From positions 12,968-26,586 of the forward strand of contig DCVI01000077.1 of NCBI GenBank assembly GCA_002327315.1: a DNA stretch of 13,619 nucleotides, in the 5' to 3' direction. Made by a program: the position numbers and the translations under genes. Origin of the DNA: Syntrophaceae bacterium UBA2192 (GTDB lineage Bacteria > Desulfobacterota > Syntrophia > Syntrophales > UBA2192). The notes under the pieces were generated by a model. It had not been told where the DNA came from, ran no database searches, and saw only the letters and a list, made by a program, of their open reading frames with translations. This document shows positions 8,000 through 13,619 of this stretch, piece after piece (the stretch's first letter is position 1; the number at the start of each line of letters is the position of its first letter).

Positions 8000-8509
8000 A
8001 TGAGCAGCCCCGATAAGAAGAAGGGGAACTGGAAAGAAAAAATATTCCACGAGATGGTCGAATACTGGATCAATGTCTGTTATCTCACCCTCGTGTTTGC
8101 CGCGTTCACGCAGTACCGCAGATTCCTTCTGGCTGCCCATGACATCACGTACGAGAATTACTGGGTGGCCGTGATCGAGGCGTTGATCCTTGCAAAAGTC
8201 ATCATGATCGGGGATGTGGTCCGCCTCGGCCGCGGCCTTGAAGGCAAGCCCTTGATTTATCCCACCCTGTACAAGACGGTTGTCTTCACGCTCTTCGTCG
8301 GTGTCTTTACCGCCCTCGAGTACGCTGTCAAGGGCCTTTGGACGGGGACGGGGTTCATGGGAGGTATCGCTGATTTCCTTGGGAAAGGGCATGAATTGCT
8401 GGCCAACTGCCTGGTCGTTTTCGTGGCTTTTATCCCATTCTTCGGCGTCAAAGAGTTGGGGCGGGTGTTGGGACAGGAGAAAATCAGATCTCTCTTTTTC
8501 AGGAGTTGA
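8000..8509 (+). CDS. Four-helix integral membrane protein of unknown function
   Basis: A protein of 169 residues that I do not recognise. A charged, Lys-rich N-terminus (residues 1-20) precedes four likely transmembrane helices at about 22-45, 54-74, 92-112 and 132-152. There are acidic and basic residues inside or beside the helices (E60, D72, E107, K151) and a basic C-terminal tail. No cleavable signal, no metal or cofactor motif. The start at 8000 has GGGAAGG (7984-7990) about 9 nt upstream; the ATG at 7993 stops after seven codons. It follows the CoA-disulfide reductase by 86 bp on the same strand, so co-transcription is possible, but a shared job is not shown. The frame, length and helix pattern look like an intact real gene. 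Confidence 0.8.
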   Translation: MSSPDKKKGNWKEKIFHEMVEYWINVCYLTLVFAAFTQYRRFLLAAHDITYENYWVAVIEALILAKVIMIGDVVRLGRGLEGKPLIYPTLYKTVVFTLFVGVFTALEYAVKGLWTGTGFMGGIADFLGKGHELLANCLVVFVAFIPFFGVKELGRVLGQEKIRSLFFRS

Positions 8510-9069
8510 TATTCACCGATTTTATCTACCTGGACTTTTCCGGCGAGGATAGCAAGGTCGAATCCATTAATTTCGGTGGCAGTGCCGTCGGTTCCAGCGC
8601 GAACGCTTCGACCAGTTCTTCTTTGAGGGGTATCGTCTGGACGCTCGGGGCGGGCTACGCAGTCCTGCCCGGGCGGCGCGTGGCGCTCGACGTATTCGGC
8701 GGCCTGCGTTACGCCGGCCTGGAGGCCTCGACGGATTGGCAACTCGCGGTGGCTGTCACCGGGCCGGGTAGCGGGCAGACGTTTCCGCGGACCGGCGGCA
8801 TCTCCGAGAGGATGGATCTCTGGAACGGGATCATCGGCGTCAAGGGGCTCGTCCGGCTCGGCGGCAGCAATCGGTCGATCCCGTACTACCTCGACGTGGG
8901 TACGGGCTCGGGCCTCACGTGGCAGGGGATGTTCGGCATCGCCTACTCGTTTGACTGGATTGACGTGAAACTCGTGTACCGTCATCTTTACTTTGACCGG
9001 GAGGGCGACAAACCGATCCAGGACATGCGGTTCAGCGGCCCGGCGCTCGGCGCGACGTTCCGCTTCTGA
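8506..9069 (+). pseudogene. Outer-membrane beta-barrel protein, 5'-truncated remnant
   Basis: About 187 codons without a stop that read as the C-terminal part of an outer-membrane barrel protein. Alternating strands such as FIYLDFSGE, LDVFGGLRYAGLEA and VKLVYRHLYFD are visible, and the chain ends GATFRF with the typical terminal Phe. There is no signal peptide and no first strand. The first in-frame ATG is about 100 codons in. The only early start is a TTG at 8506 that abuts AGGAG with no spacing. The frame begins right at the end of the preceding membrane-protein gene (4-bp overlap), whose C-terminus looks natural. The best reading is a deletion or rearrangement that removed the 5' half of the barrel gene and joined the rest behind its neighbour. 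A translationally coupled small protein is less likely because it could not be exported. Confidence 0.65.
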
Positions 9070-9195
9070 ACTGCAGGGACAGCGATCTGAATCGGGTCTC
9101 TACGCACAATCCCGAATCGAAACAAAGAAAATGCCGGAAAGCGGAAAATGCGATAAACAGATCCAACGTATGGAAAGTGAAGGGAAGGAGAAGAC

Positions 9196-9690
9196 ATGAA
9201 CAGAAAAACATCCTGGGTCCTTCTGGCAATTGGGATTGCCGTTTTGCTGGCCGCTCCGGCCGCCATGGCTCAACAGCAGTATGTATTCCCGCAAAAGGGG
9301 CAGTCGGCCGATCAGCAGAAGAAGGATGAGTATGAATGCCACAGCTGGGCAGTTAAGCAGACCGGATTCGACCCCACGGCGGCACAGGCCCCTGCGCAAC
9401 CGGCGGCAGCGCAGCCGGCAGGGGCACAGCCGGGCTCGGGGGCCAAAGGTGCCGCCCGGGGTGCCGTGGCCGGTGCGGCGATAGGGTCTCTCGACGGCGA
9501 GGCGGGAAAAGGCGCCGGAGTCGGGGCCGCTGCAGGTGCAGTGGCCGCCCGGGGGCAGAGCAAAAGGCAGGCGCAACAGCAGCAGGCACAGGCACAGCAG
9601 CAGGCATCGACTCAGCAGAGCGCAAAACAGCAGGATTATCTCCGGGCAAGGGGCGCCTGCCTCGAGGGGAAAGGCTACTCGGTGAAGTAG
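9196..9690 (+). CDS. Glycine-zipper (YMGG-like) envelope protein
   Basis: A secreted or envelope protein of 164 residues. The signal peptide is residues 1-25 (MNRKTSWVLLAIGIAVLLA, cut near AMA/QQ). A conserved segment with YVFPQKGQSADQQKKDEYECHSWAV follows (about 29-52), then an Ala/Pro/Gln linker. A glycine-zipper stretch at about 80-115 has small residues at regular spacing (GAARGAVAGAAIGS, GAGVGAAAGAVAA) and could insert in or lie along a membrane. A Gln/Ala-rich tail (about 116-146) precedes a final segment with a Cys near position 153, which could pair with the Cys in the first domain. The start has GGAAGGAG (9183-9190) with 5-nt spacing. It heads the envelope cluster with DUF3300 and DUF2950 proteins. 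Molecular role unknown. Confidence 0.85.
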   Translation: MNRKTSWVLLAIGIAVLLAAPAAMAQQQYVFPQKGQSADQQKKDEYECHSWAVKQTGFDPTAAQAPAQPAAAQPAGAQPGSGAKGAARGAVAGAAIGSLDGEAGKGAGVGAAAGAVAARGQSKRQAQQQQAQAQQQASTQQSAKQQDYLRARGACLEGKGYSVK

Positions 9691-9707
9691 AGCGGATGTC
9701 CGACGGT

Positions 9708-9731
9708 CCATGTCTCGGTCAGGAGACATGG
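9708..9731 (+). repeat. Perfect 9-bp inverted repeat (hairpin) between glycine-zipper and DUF3300 genes
   Basis: CCATGTCTC (9708-9716) and GAGACATGG (9723-9731) are exact complements around a 6-nt loop, 18 bp after the glycine-zipper stop. No T-run follows, so it is more likely an RNA-processing or regulatory hairpin, or a protein-binding site, than an intrinsic terminator. Confidence 0.55.
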
Positions 9732-9742
9732 TATCGGGGGTA

Positions 9743-9752
9743 GACGTACGTC
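9743..9752 (+). repeat. 10-bp palindrome upstream of the DUF3300 gene
   Basis: GACGTACGTC is self-complementary and lies 40 bp before the DUF3300 start, close behind the 9708-9731 hairpin. It could be an operator; no regulator gene is in view. Confidence 0.3.
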
Positions 9753-9791
9753 CAAAGCTGAAAGTTCAAACAGGAATCGTGAGGGATGCCG

Positions 9792-10979
9792 ATGAAAACA
9801 AGAGGCTCATGGAAATACGCCGTGATCGGGTTGGCAGTGATATGCCTGGCATTGCCCGCGACGCTCTTCGCGCAGGAGAAGACGGCAAAGGTGTTCAAGC
9901 AGGAGGAACTCGACCAGCTGCTTGCGCCCATTGCCCTGTACCCCGATGACATCCTGACCCAGATCCTCATGGCTTCGACCTATCCGCTCGAGGTGGTGCA
10001 GGCGGAGCGGTGGGCAAAACAGAACAAGAGCGTGAAAGGGGACGCCCTGAAGGCAGCCCTGGATAAGCAGACCTGGGACAACAGTGTGAAAGCGCTCGTC
10101 CCATTCCCGGATGTTCTCACCATGATGAGCGAAAAGCTCGACTGGACCCAGAAGCTGGGGGATGCATTCCTGGCCCAGCAGAAAGACGTCATGGACACGG
10201 TGCAGAAGCTGCGCCGGAAGGCCAACGAGGCTGGCAACCTCAAAAGCTCGAAGGAGCAGGAGGTGAAGAAGGAGGGCGACATCATCGTTATAGAGCCCGC
10301 CAATCCCCAGGTGGTCTATGTCCCCGCATACAACCCCACGGTGGTTTACGGTGCATGGTGGTACCCGGCATATCCGCCCTATCCGGTTTATGCCTACCCG
10401 CCGGGCGCCGCGTTGTTCACGTTCACGATGGGTGTGGCCATAGGCGCGGCCTGGTATGGGCATGGGTGCCATGCCGATTATCACGGGGGAACCGTCAATA
10501 TCGACAGGAGCGTCAACATCGACAGGTCGGGCAGGCCTGAGCAGAGACCCTCCGGGGCAGGGGGCAAGGGGGAGCAATGGAAGCACAACCCGGAGCACCG
10601 GCAAGGGGTTGCCTACCGGGACCAGGGGACACGCGACAAGTATTCCCCGACAGACCGTGCCGCCGTTGACAACCGTCAGGGTAACCGTGGTTACGACAAG
10701 CCGGCGGCAGGCACATCCGATCGCTCTGCCGGCAGGCAGACGACCCAACAGGATAGAACAGGCCAGGACAGACAATCCGATCGATCGGGTTCCGGGGCAA
10801 AGAGCCAGAACAACGCATTCGGCGGGACGGACCGCGGCGGGGGGCAAGCGCAGCGGGACAGCGCGAGAGGCAGCCAGAGCATGTCTTCGGCCAAGTCCCA
10901 TGGCGGAGGCGGCGGCTCATCCGCCAGGCCTTCCGGAGGCGGTGCTTCTCGCGGGGGCGGCGGAAGAGGCCGCAGATAG
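9792..10979 (+). CDS. DUF3300 family envelope protein with Gly/Arg-rich tail
   Basis: 395 residues from the ATG at 9792, chosen because GAGGG (9781-9785) lies 6 nt before it; the ATG at 9786 abuts that site. The signal peptide is about residues 1-28 (cut near LFA/QE). The DUF3300 domain covers about 32-205 and has the family hallmark LDQLLAPIALYPDDILTQIL, followed by the VPFPDVLTMM segment and a PANPQVVYVPAYNPTVVYG stretch. A Pro/Tyr-rich and hydrophobic segment is at about 190-228. From about 235 to the end the chain is low-complexity, rich in Gly, Arg, Ser and Gln, and finishes GGGGRGRR. A short tandem repeat encodes VNIDRS twice (10494-10526). Biochemical function of DUF3300 is unknown. 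Its position next to a DUF2950 gene is a pairing I have seen in other proteobacteria, suggesting a joint envelope role. Confidence 0.9.
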   Translation: MKTRGSWKYAVIGLAVICLALPATLFAQEKTAKVFKQEELDQLLAPIALYPDDILTQILMASTYPLEVVQAERWAKQNKSVKGDALKAALDKQTWDNSVKALVPFPDVLTMMSEKLDWTQKLGDAFLAQQKDVMDTVQKLRRKANEAGNLKSSKEQEVKKEGDIIVIEPANPQVVYVPAYNPTVVYGAWWYPAYPPYPVYAYPPGAALFTFTMGVAIGAAWYGHGCHADYHGGTVNIDRSVNIDRSGRPEQRPSGAGGKGEQWKHNPEHRQGVAYRDQGTRDKYSPTDRAAVDNRQGNRGYDKPAAGTSDRSAGRQTTQQDRTGQDRQSDRSGSGAKSQNNAFGGTDRGGGQAQRDSARGSQSMSSAKSHGGGGGSSARPSGGGASRGGGGRGRR

Positions 10980-11040
10980 TTTCGAGAGGAGAACGTTTCG
11001 ACGAGTTCCAATGAAGAAATCATCGATGGAGGAAAGATCC

Positions 11041-11985
11041 ATGGTTTTGATTCGAAGGCGATATCCGTCATCCCGGACTCTCCTGGTCTGTGCGATTGCC
11101 CTGCTTGTCGTCGTGATGTTCCAGGGCGCAGCCCAGGCGGCGCAACCGACACAGAAGACCTTCGGGACCCCGGAAGCGGCCGTCGAAGCGCTGATCAAGG
11201 CCCTTCGGGACCACAACGAAAAGGAGCTTCTCGCCCTTTTCGGACCCGGCAGTGAGACATTGATCGCATCGGGGGATAAGGTGGACGACCGGGAGCGCCG
11301 GGAGGAATTCGTCCGGCTGTACGGCGATGCGAACCGCCTGGAACCGGCGGGGGACAAGAAACTCATAGTCCACGTAGGGAAGAGTGACTGGCCGTTCCCG
11401 ATCCCGATCGTCAAGACCGGCGGAAATTGGCGCTTCGACACCAAGCAAGGCAGGGAAGAGATCCTCCACCGGCGCATCGGGGAGAATGAACTGGATACCA
11501 TCCAGACCTGCCTGGCGATTGTCGATGCGCAGCGGGAGTATGCCGCCCTGGATCGTGACGGCGACGGCCTGCTGGCATACGCGCAGAAGTTCGAGAGCAC
11601 AAAGGGCAAGACAGACGGTCTGTACTGGAATGCGACACCGGGGGAAAAACCGAGCCCACTCGGGCCGCTTGTGGCGAAGGCACAGGGCGAGGGCTATGTA
11701 AAGGGGGAAAAGCCTTCTCCTTATAATGGCTACTTCTACCGGATCCTGAACGCCCAGGGCAAGAGTGCCAAGGGCGGAACATACAGCTACTTGGTGAAGG
11801 GAAAGATGGTGGGCGGATTTGCAATCGTGGCATACCCGGCAACATACGCCGTTTCCGGCGTGAAGACGTTCATCGTCAACCACGAAGGTGTCGTGTATGA
11901 GAAAGACCTGGGACCCAAAACGGTGAAACTGGCAAAGTCCATGAAGACGTACAACCCGGACAAGACCTGGGAGAAGGTGAAGTAG
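11041..11985 (+). CDS. DUF2950 family exported protein
   Basis: 314 residues. The start at 11041 has GGAGG (11028-11032) 8 nt upstream; ATGs at 11011 and 11026 in the same frame lack such a site. The frame is open much further upstream, but that part lies antiphase inside the DUF3300 gene. The signal sequence is about residues 11-36 (LLVCAIALLVVVMFQGAAQA). The mature part begins TFGTPEAAVEALIKALRDHNEKELLALFGP, typical of DUF2950. It continues with GGNWRFDTKQGREEILHRRIGENELDTI and an acidic loop DRDGDG at 171-176 followed by LLAYAQKF, which resembles a calcium-binding loop although none is proven. The terminal part GTYSYLVKGKMVGGFAIVAYPA is also family-like. Function unknown. The gap to DUF3300 is 61 bp and one transcript is likely. 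Confidence 0.9.
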   Translation: MVLIRRRYPSSRTLLVCAIALLVVVMFQGAAQAAQPTQKTFGTPEAAVEALIKALRDHNEKELLALFGPGSETLIASGDKVDDRERREEFVRLYGDANRLEPAGDKKLIVHVGKSDWPFPIPIVKTGGNWRFDTKQGREEILHRRIGENELDTIQTCLAIVDAQREYAALDRDGDGLLAYAQKFESTKGKTDGLYWNATPGEKPSPLGPLVAKAQGEGYVKGEKPSPYNGYFYRILNAQGKSAKGGTYSYLVKGKMVGGFAIVAYPATYAVSGVKTFIVNHEGVVYEKDLGPKTVKLAKSMKTYNPDKTWEKVK

Positions 11986-12036
11986 GAGGGTCCTCTTTCG
12001 CAAAATGAGGCGAGACGAAGGTCGATAAACTTCAAG

Positions 12037-12064
12037 TTGCCGTACATCTTATTTTGTGTATAAT
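12037..12064 (+). promoter_or_regulatory. Sigma70-like promoter for the vWA-OmpA lipoprotein gene
   Basis: TTGCCG (12037-12042) and a perfect TATAAT (12059-12064) are separated by 16 bp, in an AT-rich stretch standing out from GC-rich surroundings. The expected transcription start is near 12071, giving a leader of about 90 nt. The 175-bp intergenic region otherwise holds no gene. Confidence 0.65.
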
Positions 12065-12081
12065 AAATCATTAATTGCAGG

Positions 12082-12105
12082 TTCCATGAATTCCTTCATG
12101 TGGAA
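12082..12105 (+). other. Leader hairpin upstream of the vWA-OmpA gene
   Basis: TTCCA (12082-12086) pairs with TGGAA (12101-12105) and TGAA (12087-12090) with TTCA (12095-12098), with a 2-nt bulge and a TTCC loop. It falls early in the predicted 5' UTR and could affect message stability. Paired by eye only. Confidence 0.35.
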
Positions 12106-12160
12106 AGCTTCAAGTCCTTATCGAGTGAAAAAACTAAGACCAGAAAAAGGAGGGTACAGG

Positions 12161-13324
12161 ATGAGAAAAAAATGGCTGATGTTGATCATTGCGGCCGTTG
12201 CATTGGTGGGGCTCAGCGGCTGTGCGACGGTGATCAAGCCGATCCCCGCGCAGGATCTGAACCCGAAGGTGAAATCCGGGGCGCTGGTTCAGAAGACGAA
12301 CAACTTCGAAGTGATCATGGACACCTCGGCGTCGATGGATGAGCCGTATAAGTGGACTCACTTTGCTTACACCAGCCCGATGCAGACCACGGTGCTGGAG
12401 TACGAGCAGCACCTGGTTCGGCTCTTCAACGACACGATTCCGAACCTGAAGCTCACGGCGGGCCTGCGGGATTTTTCCGGCCGTCGGTGGATGACCCGCA
12501 ACTTTGACACGAAGCTCTGGTACGGGATGTCCCCGTGGGCGAAGGCGGATCTCGAGAAGGCCATCTACACGGTGAACACGGCCGGTGTGGAGAGCCCGCT
12601 GGATCTGGCCCTCGATGCGGCGACGATGGATCTCAAGCCCCTGGCGGGCAAGTCGGCCGTCATCGTTTTCAGCGACGGCCTCGAGATGCCGAAGGCGGTG
12701 GCCTCGGCTCAGGCGATGAAGGCGGCGATGAAGGACAACATCTGCATCTACGTGGTCCAGGTCGGCCCGGACAAGATTACCACGGACTTTCCGCAGGGCG
12801 AAGGCAAGGCATTGCTGGACAAGGTCGTGAAGGCCGGCGAGTGCGGGGCCCTGGTGAACGCGAAGGACGTCGAGACGGCAGCGGGCATGGCGGCCTTTGT
12901 GGAGAAGATCTTCTTAGGACCTCCCCCTCCGCCTCCTCCTGCAGCGGAAGCGCCCGTGGTGGTTCCTCCGGTGGTTGCGCCCGGTGCGGCGCCGGATCAG
13001 CTCGAGGCGATCTACTTCGATTTCGACAAGTACGTGATCCTGCCGGAGGGCCGTGAGGCGTTGAAGCGCAACGCCGAGTGGCTGCAGAAGAACGCCGGTG
13101 CGAAGGTGGTTGTCGAGGGTAATTGCGACGAGCGCGGGACCAACGAGTACAACATGGCCCTGGGTCAGCGCCGTGCGGATGCGGCAGCGAAGTACCTGAT
13201 GGATCTGGGCATCGGCAAGGACCGCGTGAGCACGGTGAGCTACGGCGAAGAGAAGCCCGTCTGCAAGGAGGCCACAGAGGCCTGCTGGGGCAAGAACAGA
13301 AGGGACGACTTCATCGTGAAGTAA
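12161..13324 (+). CDS. Lipoprotein with von Willebrand A domain and C-terminal OmpA/Pal domain
   Basis: 387 residues. The start at 12161 has AAGGAGG (12147-12153) with 7-nt spacing. A lipoprotein signal ends in the lipobox LSGC with C21, followed by Ala-Thr, so outer-membrane sorting is plausible. The vWA domain covers about 48-250: the metal-site motif DTSAS begins at D54, a GVESPLDLAL segment sits where the MIDAS Thr is usual, and FSDG has D172. A Pro/Ala/Val linker (about 253-280) leads to an OmpA/Pal domain (about 282-387) starting IYFDFDKY. The peptidoglycan contacts expected of the family are present as D323 (CDERGTNEYN) and R338 (GQRRA). The likely role is to tie the outer membrane to peptidoglycan while the vWA part binds a partner. 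It has its own promoter and terminator, so it is probably a single-gene transcript. Confidence 0.93.
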   Translation: MRKKWLMLIIAAVALVGLSGCATVIKPIPAQDLNPKVKSGALVQKTNNFEVIMDTSASMDEPYKWTHFAYTSPMQTTVLEYEQHLVRLFNDTIPNLKLTAGLRDFSGRRWMTRNFDTKLWYGMSPWAKADLEKAIYTVNTAGVESPLDLALDAATMDLKPLAGKSAVIVFSDGLEMPKAVASAQAMKAAMKDNICIYVVQVGPDKITTDFPQGEGKALLDKVVKAGECGALVNAKDVETAAGMAAFVEKIFLGPPPPPPPAAEAPVVVPPVVAPGAAPDQLEAIYFDFDKYVILPEGREALKRNAEWLQKNAGAKVVVEGNCDERGTNEYNMALGQRRADAAAKYLMDLGIGKDRVSTVSYGEEKPVCKEATEACWGKNRRDDFIVK

Positions 13325-13350
13325 GAAACTGTACGGATAAACTTGAAACC

Positions 13351-13389
13351 AAAAGAAGGTCTTGCGCCAGGCGTGAGACCTTCTTTTTT
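13351..13389 (+). terminator. Intrinsic terminator after the vWA-OmpA gene
   Basis: GAAGGTCT (13355-13362) pairs with AGACCTTC (13376-13383). The stem continues inward through two G-U pairs and CGC/GCG to a CAG loop, giving about 13 pairs. TTTTTT (13384-13389) follows, and four A residues precede the stem. It lies 26 bp after the stop codon. Confidence 0.92.
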
Positions 13390-13619
13390 GTGCGCCCAGC
13401 ATGGGCGCAATCTTGGAGGTGCAAGTCCTCCCGTGAGTTGACCACAGCGAACGAAGCGAAGCGCAACTGCGTGAGGGTAACCGAGCGTGGGGAGGAAGCG
13501 TGGAGCGAAACCGCGGGCCGACGAACAGAAACCGGATATCAGGCGACGCCCGGCAGGGCGAGCGGGCAAGAGACCGCAAAGCTCTCGTGGTCAAAGCCAA
13601 GGCGGCGTAAATCCGGCGG
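13390..13619 (+). mobile_element. Group II intron, 5' part (domain I), probably class C; 3' part outside window
   Basis: The sequence after the terminator T-run begins GTGCG (13390-13394), the group II 5' splice-site consensus. It then folds as GCGCCC/GGGCGC (13392-13397 with 13403-13408, loop AGCAT), GGAGG/CCTCC (13415-13419 with 13427-13431), and AGTTG/CAACT (13436-13440 with 13464-13468). This layout and wording recall the start of the class C intron of Oceanobacillus iheyensis (GUGUGCCCGGCAUGGGUGCA). The position just behind an intrinsic terminator, in the same orientation, is the known target choice of class C introns. No reverse-transcriptase frame is inside the window; it would be expected a few hundred bases further on. 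No coding frame of note occurs in these 230 bases. Confidence 0.87.

Noticed and set aside
9571..9640. CAG/CAA-rich stretch as a satellite or unstable repeat
   Set aside because: Units are irregular and keep the reading frame of a Gln/Ala-rich protein tail; ordinary low-complexity coding sequence.
9807..10901. Long minus-strand open frame inside the DUF3300 gene (364 codons)
   Set aside because: Low-complexity translation, no start signal, and the + strand gene has a clear family domain and signal peptide.
10456..11040. Upstream extension of the DUF2950 frame
   Set aside because: It overlaps the DUF3300 gene in another frame; the signal peptide and ribosome-binding site place the start at 11041.
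12056..12160. Upstream extension of the vWA-OmpA lipoprotein frame
   Set aside because: The ATG at 12056 falls in the promoter -10 region; the lipoprotein signal and a strong ribosome-binding site fix the start at 12161.
1..13619. tRNA, rRNA, CRISPR array, or insertion-sequence transposase
   Set aside because: No cloverleaf, regularly spaced repeats or transposase-like frames were seen; the only mobile element supported is the group II intron at the right edge.

Overview
The window is about 13.6 kb, GC-rich and densely coding. Every supported gene lies on the + strand. The content suggests an anaerobic Gram-negative bacterium of the former Deltaproteobacteria (Desulfobacterota), in the style of sulfate reducers and syntrophs. 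The grounds are a Tat-exported selenocysteine formate dehydrogenase of the soluble periplasmic FdhAB type beside a c-type cytochrome, a CoA-disulfide reductase-rhodanese fusion, an outer-membrane porin and Pal-like lipoproteins. The taxonomic placement is inferred from gene content only.

Left part (1-4335): the 3' end of a di-heme cytochrome c gene, then fdhA and fdhB, which overlap by 4 bp. fdhA is read through an in-frame UGA at 998-1000 as selenocysteine. A stem-loop with a bulged U directly follows it and looks like a bacterial SECIS. Treating the UGA as a stop would split one 1080-residue enzyme into two false genes. FdhB lacks exactly the four cysteines of one [4Fe-4S] cluster and has no C-terminal membrane anchor. 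That pattern fits periplasmic FdhAB enzymes that pass electrons to soluble cytochromes, so the neighbouring cytochrome may be the partner.

Middle part (4336-9069): an OprB-family porin, a CoA-disulfide reductase with a C-terminal rhodanese domain, a four-helix membrane protein of unknown function, and an outer-membrane beta-barrel remnant that lacks its signal peptide and a usable start. A roughly 42-bp repeat (about 83% identical), able to fold into a similar hairpin in both copies, lies in front of both the porin and the reductase.

Right part (9196-13324): an envelope cluster of a glycine-zipper protein, a DUF3300 protein, a DUF2950 protein, and, behind its own sigma70-like promoter, a lipoprotein combining a von Willebrand A domain with a Pal/OmpA peptidoglycan-binding domain. 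The roles of the DUF proteins are unknown.

Right edge (13351-13619): the lipoprotein gene ends in a strong intrinsic terminator. Immediately after its T-run begins the 5' part of a group II intron, with GUGCG at the 5' splice site and domain I helices, which continues out of the window. Insertion directly behind a terminator hairpin is the known habit of bacterial class C group II introns.
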